Positions 1-8,764 of a stretch of DNA of 54,413 nt are shown here, in pieces. Below the pieces are notes generated by a model. It did no database searches. It was not told the DNA's origin and saw only the letters and a program-made list of their open reading frames with translations. Source of the stretch: Pedobacter sp. ASV12 (GTDB lineage: Bacteria > Bacteroidota > Bacteroidia > Sphingobacteriales > Sphingobacteriaceae); the NCBI RefSeq assembly GCF_016429155.1, contig NZ_JAELUC010000020.1, positions 1-54,413 of the forward strand, in the 5' to 3' direction. Position 1 is the stretch's first letter. The number at the start of each line of letters is the position of its first letter. A program made the translations under genes and the position numbers.

Positions 1-74
<74 letters not shown>

Positions 75-1376
75 GTTGTAATCAGCATCGCTAATCTGGA
101 AGGTTTTCACATTGGGCACCGTTTTATTTGCCTTTTTATAACTATTGGCATAATCAAAGAACAGGTTCTTGCTCACCAAGGAAATAGTAATCGGACTGTA
201 TTTGACCGGCGCCACAAAAACATCGGGATATACGCCGTTGCCATTATATACTGTACGGCCCGCTTTGGTATCGAAAGCTTTCATTACTGAGTCGGCAAAT
301 TTTTCGGCCATTCCATTCTGGTCTTTATGTGCATAATCCAAGGCTTGGATGCATCTGCCGGATGGTGTATAATACTTAGCTACCGTAACTTTGACCAAGC
401 TGTTGTAAGGCAGGCTGAATGTTTGCTGCACCAGGCCTTTGCCAAAGCTGCGCTGGCCAACAACAATTGCCCGATCCAAGTCCTGCAAAGCGCCGGCTAC
501 GATTTCAGAGGCTGAAGCAGAACCATTATTGACCAGCACAATAAGCGGTAGATTTGGAGCGATAGGCTCGCTGACGGTTTTATAAGCGACTGTTTTTTCT
601 GGATTTCTTCCCTTTTGGGTAACCACCAACACGTCTTTGCCTACAAAAAGGTTTACAATCTTAACAGCTTCCTGCAATATGCCCCCGCCATTGTTCCTTA
701 AATCGAGGATCAGGCCTTTAGGCTTTTCCTTATTGATGTTTTCGAGGGCATCTTTTACCTCCTGCCCCGAATTTTCCAAAAACTTGTCTAGGCGGATATA
801 GCCGATCTGTCCGTCGAGCATGCCCGAATAGGAAACATTGGGTTGTTTGATTTCTTCACGGGTTAAAGTTTTGTTGAGTACTGTACCTTCCCTGATAATC
901 ACCAGGCTTACTGCCGAGCCTTTGGGGCCGCGCATCAACTGGCTAACCTGGTTGCGGTCTTTGCCTTGAACCTCTACATTATTGATCCTGGTAATCTGGT
1001 CGCCCGGCCTGATGTCTTGTTTGTAGGCAGGATTGTTTTCGCTGATTTCGTTTACATACAGCTTGCCCTCAATGTTTAAGGTGCCGATACCGATGCCACC
1101 GTATTGCGTACTTACATATTTGAGCTTATAATCTTCGATCTCCGATTCGGGAATGTACTCGGTATAGGGATCCAATCCGCCCAGCATGGCATCGATGCCG
1201 TTGCGCATCAAATCAGCAGGATTAGTTTCTTCTACATAGTTGATGTTGATTTCCTTGTACAGCGAAGCAAAAATATCGAGGTTCTTAGAAACCAAGAACA
1301 AGTCTTCCCGGAAAGCCATCGTTAACGAGGCCAACAACACAACCAACAACAGAATATATACCCTAGTTTTCTTCAT
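75..1376 (-). CDS. S41 family C-terminal processing peptidase (CtpA/Prc type), 3' end missing
   Basis: A periplasmic serine protease that cleaves proteins near their C-terminus. There is an N-terminal membrane/signal segment (about residues 6-22), a PDZ domain (about 85-165) and the S41 catalytic domain after it. The motif GSASASE at 285-291 carries the likely nucleophile Ser288, and SFGKG gives the general base Lys313. This is the Ser/Lys dyad spacing of the family. The genuine reading frame covers 434 residues and ends exactly at base 75. Beyond it the frame runs into adapter, adding LSLIHI and a stop that are not real. Family members are usually 500-560 residues, so roughly the last 100 residues are missing. 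Function is confident, the exact substrate unknown. Confidence 0.93.
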
Positions 1377-1433
1377 CTACCAATGTGAAATAAAGGTAAA
1401 CTTACAAAAAAGCAGAGGAAATTAAAAACGATG

Positions 1434-1649
1434 CTATAACCGGTTGCCGTTGGGATCGGCCAAGGCTTTGCGGATTGTAAATTCGATATAGCTTTTGTCT
1501 CTGTTAACCAATTGCATGAGTTGCTGCACCAGTTGGTCTTCCTGTCCTGGCACAAACGCAAGATCGGCCTGCGCCAATTCGCGGTACTTCCTCAAAAATT
1601 TGATTTTAACTTTTTGCCAGGTTTCGGGAGTAAGGGTAAAGCTTGCCAT
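1434..1649 (-). CDS. CsbD-like small stress protein
   Basis: A 71-residue, charged, all-helical-looking protein with no signal peptide. The pattern of a tryptophan, then VKIKF, then RKYREL, then a G-x-E-DQL segment and a second amphipathic stretch resembles the CsbD family (W..lKgk.kekyg.Ltd.DL....G..deL.g.lq). CsbD proteins accumulate in general stress responses, and their molecular role is not known. It lies 57 bases downstream of the protease gene's start on the same strand, so it is transcribed towards that gene and could share its transcript. The family call comes from pattern similarity only. Confidence 0.6.
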   Translation of the reverse strand: MASFTLTPETWQKVKIKFLRKYRELAQADLAFVPGQEDQLVQQLMQLVNRDKSYIEFTIRKALADPNGNRL

Positions 1650-1849
1650 TGGATAATACTTTGGAATGCAAAAGTATTAAATATTTATGAATACACGCAA
1701 GTAATTGTTAAGGCTGGCCCAGCAATGTTTGTTAATTAAAAATTAACAAAATCAACCCTGTTTAAAATGTCAAAAAACTGAACATCAATAGTTTAGATAT
1801 TTTAGTAAATTTAAGCAGGTAACTAATCCCTCACTAAAATTTAATTATT

Positions 1850-2194
1850 ATGAAAAAACTATTTCTCAGTTTGGCAGCAGTATTCGCATTTTTTGCATTG
1901 AGTTCTTTTAAAGGCCAATTTACCACGGGCTCTGTTTATCTCGAAATAAGCTCTTTTTCGGGGCACGGCGGTTCGGCAACCATCCAAAATACCGATACCA
2001 ACGTTTATTATGACATTACCGCCGTAGATACACAAGGTTCTACAGATGTGCCTTATGGCAATTACATTGTGGTATCGGCAGGCACGCCTTGCAGTCCGCC
2101 TTTCATCCATCAGGTAACTACTTCTACTGGCTCGATGACTTTTGTAATCGATGCAGACACTCCGGGCTTTACCATTATGGCCAACTGCTATTGA
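1850..2194 (+). CDS. Small secreted protein of unknown function
   Basis: This 114-residue protein starts with a clear signal peptide (MKKLFLSLAAVFAFFALSS). The mature part is rich in Ser, Thr, Gly and Tyr, suggesting a small beta-sandwich exported to the periplasm or surface. Two cysteines (in the TPCSPP segment and near the C-terminal NCY) could form a disulfide. I do not recognise a family. The gene stands alone, with a 200-base AT-rich upstream region and a strong terminator directly after it, so it is probably its own transcription unit. Confidence 0.75.
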   Translation: MKKLFLSLAAVFAFFALSSFKGQFTTGSVYLEISSFSGHGGSATIQNTDTNVYYDITAVDTQGSTDVPYGNYIVVSAGTPCSPPFIHQVTTSTGSMTFVIDADTPGFTIMANCY

Positions 2195-2206
2195 TCTTAA
2201 GCGCTT

Positions 2207-2243
2207 ACAAAAAAAGCCACTCTATTGGAGTGGCTTTTTTTGT
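2207..2243. terminator. Bidirectional intrinsic terminator
   Basis: A perfect 16-base inverted repeat (2207-2222 with 2228-2243) around a five-base loop. The core is GCCACTC/GAGTGGC, flanked by seven A's on one side and seven T's on the other. It can end transcription of the secreted-protein gene (plus) and of the DUF4397-SusD-SusC operon arriving from the right (minus). Confidence 0.9.
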
Positions 2244-2260
2244 AAGGAACAACAGGGTTA

Positions 2261-3049
2261 TTACCTATTAGGTGTATTATCTATAAAAGGCCTATTGGTT
2301 GCCGAACCCGTATAAGGCAGGGTTATATCCCCTCTTAAACTGAAAGAGTAGGTGTTCGACTTGATTACACTCACGGCTGTTCTGACTACAACATTGGTAG
2401 TAGGTGCACTTGGATAGCGCAAAATCAGGTCGTAAACACCCGTTGGAATCCTGAAAAACGCAGATGCGCTCTTATACGAAACACTCGGGGCTACAACGGT
2501 TTCTATGCCGGTTGTGGTATTCTTCATGATAAAAGTGAAGGCGTTGGCATTGTAGCAGGCATGTACAAAGCGTACATACGCCGCAGAGCTGTCGATAGCC
2601 GGCAAAGCATCTTCCACCACAAACACATCAGTGGTTTTAGTCGTGGTGTTATACAAGCCCGAAGTATACAGCGAATAGTTTTTGCCATCGGCCAAGGTAG
2701 AGCTGATCGAAGCAATCACCTGATCTGGATCTACCGTAGAAGTGCTTGGGCGTTTCGCCTTCAGGTCGTAGGTACCTGGCGTAATAATGGCATAGGCATT
2801 GGTAGCTGGATATACCGCTGCAAAGGCTACGCCTGTAGTAGCACTTTCTGTACCCGTAGTTGAAGAAGCCGCCGAAACCTTGGTATTATTGGCATAAAAG
2901 TTAACCACCGGACTATTTAAACCAAAATTGAAGAATTTGATCTGCGCGCCGCTTATAGGGCTCGAAATGTCCTGCACAGCATTCTTCTTACAAGAATAAA
3001 TTATGGTGGATAGCAGAAGTACTGCTATTAATATATAGTTTCTTTTCAT
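2261..3049 (-). CDS. DUF4397-domain lipoprotein
   Basis: A 262-residue exported lipoprotein. The N-terminus is a lipoprotein signal peptide ending in IIYSC, with Cys20 as the lipidation site. The rest matches the DUF4397 pattern: repeated beta-rich segments with phrases such as AQIKFFNF, YVRFVHA and GVYDLILRYP, in about two Ig-like modules (roughly 35-140 and 150-250). The domain is common in Bacteroidota surface or periplasmic lipoproteins, with no known biochemical role. It starts 7 bases after the SusD gene ends on the same strand, so it is the third gene of the SusC-SusD operon and may be an accessory surface protein of that uptake system. Confidence 0.88.
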   Translation of the reverse strand: MKRNYILIAVLLLSTIIYSCKKNAVQDISSPISGAQIKFFNFGLNSPVVNFYANNTKVSAASSTTGTESATTGVAFAAVYPATNAYAIITPGTYDLKAKRPSTSTVDPDQVIASISSTLADGKNYSLYTSGLYNTTTKTTDVFVVEDALPAIDSSAAYVRFVHACYNANAFTFIMKNTTTGIETVVAPSVSYKSASAFFRIPTGVYDLILRYPSAPTTNVVVRTAVSVIKSNTYSFSLRGDITLPYTGSATNRPFIDNTPNR

Positions 3050-3056
3050 AATCTAA

Positions 3057-4646
3057 TTATTGAGGAATTGTTACCCACATTTCTTTAGTTTGATAATCTG
3101 TAGCCAAGCCTCCAATCGCGTTTAGTCCGTTTCTGTTCCAAACGTATTCTGAATTGTATCTCGGACGCATCCTTTGTACCACTTTGGTGTTGTTTTCTGA
3201 GAACAAAACCAAAGGCACTGCAAAACCTGTAAACACTTGGTTACCGGTGGCCGGATCAATATCGGTATAATGATACCTCCTCAAATCCATCCATTGCTCA
3301 ACATGGCCCCAAGCCCATTGTGCAATATACTTCTGGCACATGATCTGCGAAAGCGTAAGACTGCTTGGCAGTGCCGGAACAATTGCAGTTGACGAAAGAT
3401 AGGCTGTTTTTTCGGCTGCGCTGATTTGTGTTGGCGTTTGCCCATCGTCGGTATTACGTGCATTTACAAAATCGATATGCGCCGAAATGCCATTTTTATA
3501 GGCATTCAAGGCCGTAGTCTTATCTCCTTTTTTGTAGGCGGCTTCTGCTTTAACAAACTGTAGCTGCGCATAAGTCATGATCGGGAACTTGTTTTTACGC
3601 GCAAACAAATATCTTGCCGGCGTGGTGGTAGTGGCGTTGGCCAAAGCCTGTGTAGTATACCCCCAAAGGTTGAGCGGTTGTTGCGAGGCTGTTAAGGCTC
3701 CTGTACCGAAAGTTGGCTCCAGGCCTCTGTAAACGCCATCGGGTGCTGGTGCCAGCATCCTGCTCATGCGAGGATCAACCACGCCACCATACTGGGTACC
3801 ATCCATCAGGGCTACAATAAACTTGGTTTGCCTTAAGCTACCAATATTATTTCGGGTTGCCGAAAGAAAGTTGGCATCGTCATTTGCACTACCGGCATAC
3901 GGGATCAAGGCATCATCTGCATTGCTTACAAACGAAGCATCAACAGCGGCAATGACATCATCGGGTTTATACAAAGCCGATTTGTTAGAAAGCTGGTTCA
4001 AGGTCATGGCTTTTAAACCATTCGCGAACTTAATCCATTGCGCTCTTTTGCCTTTGTATACAAAGTCTGTTTTGCCCAGGTAGCCTTCGTTTACGCCACC
4101 ATCGGTTCTGTTCAGGTTAACAATAGCCGCATTGATCAGCCTGAGTGTTTCTTGGTAGGCAAAATCCTGTGTATCATAATCGAACGAAGTTCTGCTGGCA
4201 TCAATGGCTTCCTTAATAATAATTTCACCATTGCAGTTGGTGGCTGTTAGCCAGCCCCAGGCCTTTAAGATCTGAGCTACGCCCAACAAATCCCAACGTT
4301 GTTCTTTTTCGGCCTTGTTGGTCATATCAACCAAGTTTTGGCCAAAATCGTAGTACGTTGTTTTCCAGATCTGTCCGCCTTGGTCTGGCGAACTACCGCC
4401 TTGGTTATGCCCCATTTTCTCCCAAAGGTCGCCCGATGAAACAGAAGCAAAGTTTTGGGTATAACGGCCTATATAGATACCGTCGTATTGAGGTGCAGTA
4501 GCCATCCAATGCAACATTGGCGACAAATAAAGGTTGGCTTCTACCACCTGTGGCGCATTTGGATTGGTATTGACATCCAAAAACTTCTTACATCCGCTAA
4601 GAACAATAAGACCAGCCACTGTAAATGTTATGAATAATTTTTTCAT
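3057..4646 (-). CDS. SusD/RagB-like nutrient-binding outer membrane lipoprotein
   Basis: A 529-residue SusD-family lipoprotein of the SusD-like_2/RagB subgroup. The signal peptide ends in LSGC with Cys19 as the lipid site, followed by the typical KKFLDVNTNPNAP opening. The body is long and helical, as expected for the TPR-like SusD fold. SusD proteins sit as a hinged lid on the partner SusC barrel and bind oligosaccharides or peptides outside the cell. The partner SusC gene ends 18 bases upstream on the same strand. The ligand cannot be read from the sequence. The neighbouring amino-sugar enzymes suggest a GlcNAc/MurNAc-type ligand, but this is inference. Confidence 0.95.
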   Translation of the reverse strand: MKKLFITFTVAGLIVLSGCKKFLDVNTNPNAPQVVEANLYLSPMLHWMATAPQYDGIYIGRYTQNFASVSSGDLWEKMGHNQGGSSPDQGGQIWKTTYYDFGQNLVDMTNKAEKEQRWDLLGVAQILKAWGWLTATNCNGEIIIKEAIDASRTSFDYDTQDFAYQETLRLINAAIVNLNRTDGGVNEGYLGKTDFVYKGKRAQWIKFANGLKAMTLNQLSNKSALYKPDDVIAAVDASFVSNADDALIPYAGSANDDANFLSATRNNIGSLRQTKFIVALMDGTQYGGVVDPRMSRMLAPAPDGVYRGLEPTFGTGALTASQQPLNLWGYTTQALANATTTTPARYLFARKNKFPIMTYAQLQFVKAEAAYKKGDKTTALNAYKNGISAHIDFVNARNTDDGQTPTQISAAEKTAYLSSTAIVPALPSSLTLSQIMCQKYIAQWAWGHVEQWMDLRRYHYTDIDPATGNQVFTGFAVPLVLFSENNTKVVQRMRPRYNSEYVWNRNGLNAIGGLATDYQTKEMWVTIPQ

Positions 4647-4664
4647 GTTTTAATGCTCTCCTAA

Positions 4665-7600
4665 TTATAAACCAATTTTAACACCGAAGTTGATACCGAT
4701 AGGAATAGGGAAGTTACCATAATCGATACCTGAAGCTCCAGATCCACCTACCGCTGCAGTGTTACCATTTACTACCGGATCTAAACCAGAGTAGTTGGTA
4801 ATCAGGAACAAGTCTGTACCGGTAACAAAAACGCTTGCGTTTTTAACAAACTTCTGCTTGCTCAACAAAGTTTGTGGCAGCCTGTATTGCAAGGTTACGT
4901 CTTTTAAACGAACCCAGTTGATGTTTTTCTCAATGAACAGCTCTTCACTCATACCGCTATAATAACTGTTTTGATAGAAAGGTGTTACCACAATGTTGTT
5001 TTTGGTTGGATTGGCCGTATTTTCTTTTCCATCCTGCAATACACCATTTACGATCCTAGGATTCAATCGGTCTAGGGTCATCATGCTCAAGCCTTTTTGG
5101 GTCAAGTAATGTTGTGTGGCATTTAGCACATCGCCACCTTTTCTCATGTCTAACAAGAAAGACAAAGAGAAGTTTTTGTAGGTAAAGGTATTGGTTATAC
5201 CGATAGAAAAATCTGGCTGTCTGTCGTATCCTTTTCCAGGGCCCTGAATAAAGATAGAAGACCTTACCGGCAAACCGGTTGCAGGGTTAATCAAAATATC
5301 GCCATTGTTGTTTCTCAAGTAGAAATAACCGGTTAGCGAACGGGTAGAATAGCCTGGCGAGTTACCATTTCTCACGTTGCCATACACCCAAGTATCAGAT
5401 ACGTAAGACTCGGGCAGTGAGTTTGGCAGGGCCAATACCGTACCTTTTGCACTTTCGAAGTTGGTCAATACGTTCCAGCTGAAATCCTTGGTCTTGATTG
5501 GCGTACCTCTTACGGTAACCTCGATACCTTCGTTACGGGTTTTGGCACCGTTAAGGTTAAATAACACATAACCTGTTGCATAACTGCCCCTGATATCGTT
5601 TACAATCTGGTCTGAAGTTTCTTTGCGGTAAACCGTAAAGTCTAAGCCCAAACGATCGTTAAAAAAGGCCAATTCGGTACCCAGCTCGTAAGAACTTGCA
5701 AACTCTGGCTTCAAATCCAAGTTAGGGCCCGTAAAGCCATAACCAAAACCGCCGCCCACCGTAGTTTTGCTCTCTAGCGAAGGCACGTAAGAATAAGGCC
5801 TGGCATCTTTACCTACATTGGCAAAGGCGGCCCTGATTTTACCAGAAGTAAAAATCTTGCTTAAGCCATCTTTAAATGCCGGCACATCAGTAAACACAAA
5901 ACTTGCCGATACCGAAGGATAGAAGAATGAGTTAGCCCCGATCGGAATGGTAGAAGTCCAGTCGTTCCTGCCAGTTGCGGTTAAATAAAGGTAGTTTTTA
6001 TAATTTAAGGTCGCTCTTCCGAACAAACTGAACAATCTTCGTTGCGTGATTGTCGATTTTGCGTTCCTTAAGGTTGGCGTAGTATTGTTGATAGACACGA
6101 AATTCGGATCTAAAAAGCCTTCGCCATATTGCGAATCGATAGAAGATTTCAAATCTTGAATAGCATTACCCAAAGTAGCGTCGATAGACAAATCGCTGGT
6201 GATTTTTTGCGAAGTCAGGTTCAACAAGTTTTGGATGTTCACGTTTCGCGTATTATCGTTCGCGATATCCAAAATACCCTGGCGGCTAAAGCCCCTAGAG
6301 CTCTCTGGATGGCTTAACAAAAGGTTTCTGTTGTTGTACACATCAAAACCGATGTTAGATTTTAAGTTCAGCCATTTTACCGGCGTAACGGTAAACCCGA
6401 AGTTAGAAGTGATCCTGTTCTGGATCGAGTTGATTTTATTCTTATTGATATTAAAATAAGGGTTTTCTATTTCGGAGGTCAAATCTGTTGCTGTAGTAAA
6501 CCTTCTTCTGGTACCTGCTGGCGTAAGGTAATCTTTGGCATTGTCTTCTTGCGGCCAAAGCAACAAACCAATTAGCGGACCGCCCGAGCCTTTAAAAGGC
6601 TGGTTATTCACTGCATAAGTATAGTTCATAGAAAGGTCTACTTTTAACCAATCGTTTATTTTGCCATTGGTTGAACCATTTAAGGTAAAACGCTCATAGT
6701 CTGAATTTGGCACTACACCGTTTTGGTCGGTGTAAGAACTCGAGATACGATAGGTTACATCTTGGCTGCCCCCATCAAAAGACAAGTTGTGCTTTTGGGT
6801 AAGCGCAGTTTGGAAAAAGCCGTCGATATTGTTGTACAGCACTGTTCCAGGCGCATAGGCCGGACCAAAGTACTGTAGGGTACCTGCACTGGCTACGCCA
6901 CCAGTGCCCAGACCATAAACGCCTTGGATTTCTGGTTGGCTGCTGGTTTTTTCGATACGGAAACTGTTGCTATAGTTAATTGAACCTTTGCCTGCCTTAC
7001 CTCTTTTGGTCGTAATAACGATGGCCCCGTTGGCGGCATCGATACCATAAAGCGCGGCGGCCTCAGGGCCTTTCAATACCACTAAGCTCTCAATGTCTTC
7101 AGGGTTGATATCGGCAGCACGGTTGGTAAAATCGACACCTCTATTAGAAAATGCCGTGTTCGAGCTGTTATCCGAATAGAAAGCCGAAGTATTCAGCGTT
7201 TTGTTGTCGATTGGCAAACCATCTACCACAAATAGCGGCTGGTTGCTGCCACTGATCGAGCTCACACCCCTGATGGTAATCGAGGTTGATGCGCCGGGTA
7301 CGCCCGAAGAGCTGGTTACCTCTACCCCGGCAATCCTGCCTTGCAGGGCATTGATAAAGTTCTCTCTTTGGGTATTGGCCAAATCCTGGCCTTTTACCTC
7401 CTGTTGTGCGGTACCTAGAGATTTTCTAGACACCTTTTGTCCCAAAGCTGTTACCACAACTTCGTTAAGTGATTTAGAATCTGGAACTAAAGCTACGTTG
7501 ATTACAGTGCTTGAGCCCACTGTTTTTTCTTGGGTTGTTAAGCCCAAATAGATGAATTGAAGTACATCTCCTTGTTTGGTTTTGATCGAGTACATCCCCG

Positions 7601-7772
7601 CCGGACTAGTCTGCACGGCTGTTTCTGTTCCTTTGATCTTTACCGTAGCACCCGGAATAGGCAGGTTATCCTCTGTAGAGGTTACCTTTCCCGTAACCGT
7701 TATTTGCTGAGCCATTACTTGAATAGCCAACAAAAACGTGCCCAAAAACAGCATGAGTAGTTTTTTTTTCAT
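4665..7772 (-). CDS. SusC/RagA family TonB-linked outer membrane transporter
   Basis: A TonB-dependent outer-membrane barrel of 1,035 residues that imports large nutrients with its SusD partner. In order: signal peptide (MKKKLLMLFLGTFLLAIQVMA), a carboxypeptidase-regulatory-like domain (about 25-105), the plug domain with LNEVVVTALG, a SITIRGVSS segment and FVVDGLPI, then a long 22-strand-type barrel. The frame opens upstream at a TTG, but the ATG at 7772 places the signal peptide directly at the N-terminus and is preferred. It is the first gene of the susC-susD-DUF4397 operon and is divergent from the DeoR-family regulator. No N-terminal anti-sigma-interacting (STN) domain is seen, so control by an ECF sigma/anti-sigma pair is unlikely. 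Confidence 0.96.
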   Translation of the reverse strand: MKKKLLMLFLGTFLLAIQVMAQQITVTGKVTSTEDNLPIPGATVKIKGTETAVQTSPAGMYSIKTKQGDVLQFIYLGLTTQEKTVGSSTVINVALVPDSKSLNEVVVTALGQKVSRKSLGTAQQEVKGQDLANTQRENFINALQGRIAGVEVTSSSGVPGASTSITIRGVSSISGSNQPLFVVDGLPIDNKTLNTSAFYSDNSSNTAFSNRGVDFTNRAADINPEDIESLVVLKGPEAAALYGIDAANGAIVITTKRGKAGKGSINYSNSFRIEKTSSQPEIQGVYGLGTGGVASAGTLQYFGPAYAPGTVLYNNIDGFFQTALTQKHNLSFDGGSQDVTYRISSSYTDQNGVVPNSDYERFTLNGSTNGKINDWLKVDLSMNYTYAVNNQPFKGSGGPLIGLLLWPQEDNAKDYLTPAGTRRRFTTATDLTSEIENPYFNINKNKINSIQNRITSNFGFTVTPVKWLNLKSNIGFDVYNNRNLLLSHPESSRGFSRQGILDIANDNTRNVNIQNLLNLTSQKITSDLSIDATLGNAIQDLKSSIDSQYGEGFLDPNFVSINNTTPTLRNAKSTITQRRLFSLFGRATLNYKNYLYLTATGRNDWTSTIPIGANSFFYPSVSASFVFTDVPAFKDGLSKIFTSGKIRAAFANVGKDARPYSYVPSLESKTTVGGGFGYGFTGPNLDLKPEFASSYELGTELAFFNDRLGLDFTVYRKETSDQIVNDIRGSYATGYVLFNLNGAKTRNEGIEVTVRGTPIKTKDFSWNVLTNFESAKGTVLALPNSLPESYVSDTWVYGNVRNGNSPGYSTRSLTGYFYLRNNNGDILINPATGLPVRSSIFIQGPGKGYDRQPDFSIGITNTFTYKNFSLSFLLDMRKGGDVLNATQHYLTQKGLSMMTLDRLNPRIVNGVLQDGKENTANPTKNNIVVTPFYQNSYYSGMSEELFIEKNINWVRLKDVTLQYRLPQTLLSKQKFVKNASVFVTGTDLFLITNYSGLDPVVNGNTAAVGGSGASGIDYGNFPIPIGINFGVKIGL

Positions 7773-7827
7773 AAACGCCAATTTGGTTAATAATTTAAGT
7801 TTTGTTGTTGTTTTTTATCTTGCCGAA

Positions 7828-7845
7828 AACACGCAGTAACACGCA
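7828..7845. promoter_or_regulatory. Helically phased direct repeat, possible operator
   Basis: AACACGCA occurs at 7828 and again at 7838, exactly 10 bases apart (one helical turn). A related AACCCGCA lies near 7952. They sit in the 242-base gap between the divergent susC gene and the DeoR-family regulator. Phased short repeats of this kind are common operators for DeoR/GlpR-type regulators. Binding is inferred. Confidence 0.4.
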
Positions 7846-7984
7846 AAATAACAATTGTCAAGTAAATATGATAAATGTTTTTCAGTAAAAAAAGAAAACA
7901 AGTAACTATTTTGATAAGGTTCTGCAAACTATTATTGCACAAACCAGCAAAAACCCGCAGGATATTTTTATTTTCATATATTTA

Positions 7985-7992
7985 TATCTTTA
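7985..7992 (+). promoter_or_regulatory. Possible -7 promoter element of the DeoR-family gene
   Basis: TATCTTTA matches the Bacteroidota -7 consensus TAnnTTTG at all but the last base and lies 22 bases before the regulator's ATG. No convincing -33 TTTG was found at the usual spacing, so support is weak. Confidence 0.3.
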
Positions 7993-8014
7993 CTAGTCCA
8001 AACAGCAAAAACCT

Positions 8015-8761
8015 ATGTTAAAAAAAGAGAGACACGATTTCATCATGCGCCAGATCAACCTGCATAACAGGGTGCTCACGTCAGACTTGGTACAACTGCT
8101 CAATGTTTCTGAAGACACCATCAGGAGAGACCTACAGGAAATGTCAGACGACAACCTGCTGTATAAGGTGCATGGCGGCGCGCTTTCCAAATCGTACCAC
8201 TCTTCTTTTGACGACAGTACCGTTTACGCCAAAGAAGCCAAAATAGCCATCGCCAAGAAAACAATTTCGCTTATTAAAGATGGCATGGTGGTGCTTACTG
8301 GTGGCGGAACTACCATTATAGAGCTGGTTAAGCAGTTGCCGGAGAGCCTTCAGGCCACTTTTTTTACCATTAGTCCGCTGGTAGCTGTAGAACTGGCCAA
8401 ATATGCCCGCATCGAAGTCATCCTGATTGGCGGGCTCTTTTCCAAAAATTCGCAAATTACCTATGGCGGACACGTCATCAATCAGCTTTCCGAGATTAAC
8501 GCCGACCTGTGCCTGATGGGAACCAGTGCGCTACATCCACTAGATGGCCTTACCGATACCGATTGGGAAATCAACCAGTTGAAAAAAACAATGCTCAGCT
8601 GTTCCAGGAAATCGGCCGTACTGTGCATTTCCGAAAAACTGAATATTTCTTTAAGGCTAAAGGTGGCTTCTTTAGAAAATATAGACTATTTGGTTACCGA
8701 ACTCGAAGCGAAAGATGCACAATTGGCCAATTATACGGCCAAATCGCTACAGATTCTATAA
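8015..8761 (+). CDS. DeoR/GlpR family transcriptional regulator
   Basis: A 248-residue sugar-phosphate-responsive repressor. An N-terminal DeoR winged helix-turn-helix (about 3-58) contains VLTSDLVQLLNVSEDTIRRD and the family HGGAL hinge. The C-terminal DeoRC sensor domain (about 75-230) has the DGMVVLTGGGTT and IGGLFSKNSQ phosphate-binding loops. Regulators of this family usually sense a sugar phosphate from the pathway they control. It is divergent from susC and convergent with anmK, with only 3 bases between the two stop codons. It plausibly controls the uptake operon and the nearby amino-sugar genes, with a GlcNAc-6-P or MurNAc-6-P type effector. That assignment is inference. Confidence 0.92.
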   Translation: MLKKERHDFIMRQINLHNRVLTSDLVQLLNVSEDTIRRDLQEMSDDNLLYKVHGGALSKSYHSSFDDSTVYAKEAKIAIAKKTISLIKDGMVVLTGGGTTIIELVKQLPESLQATFFTISPLVAVELAKYARIEVILIGGLFSKNSQITYGGHVINQLSEINADLCLMGTSALHPLDGLTDTDWEINQLKKTMLSCSRKSAVLCISEKLNISLRLKVASLENIDYLVTELEAKDAQLANYTAKSLQIL

Positions 8762-8764
8762 CCT

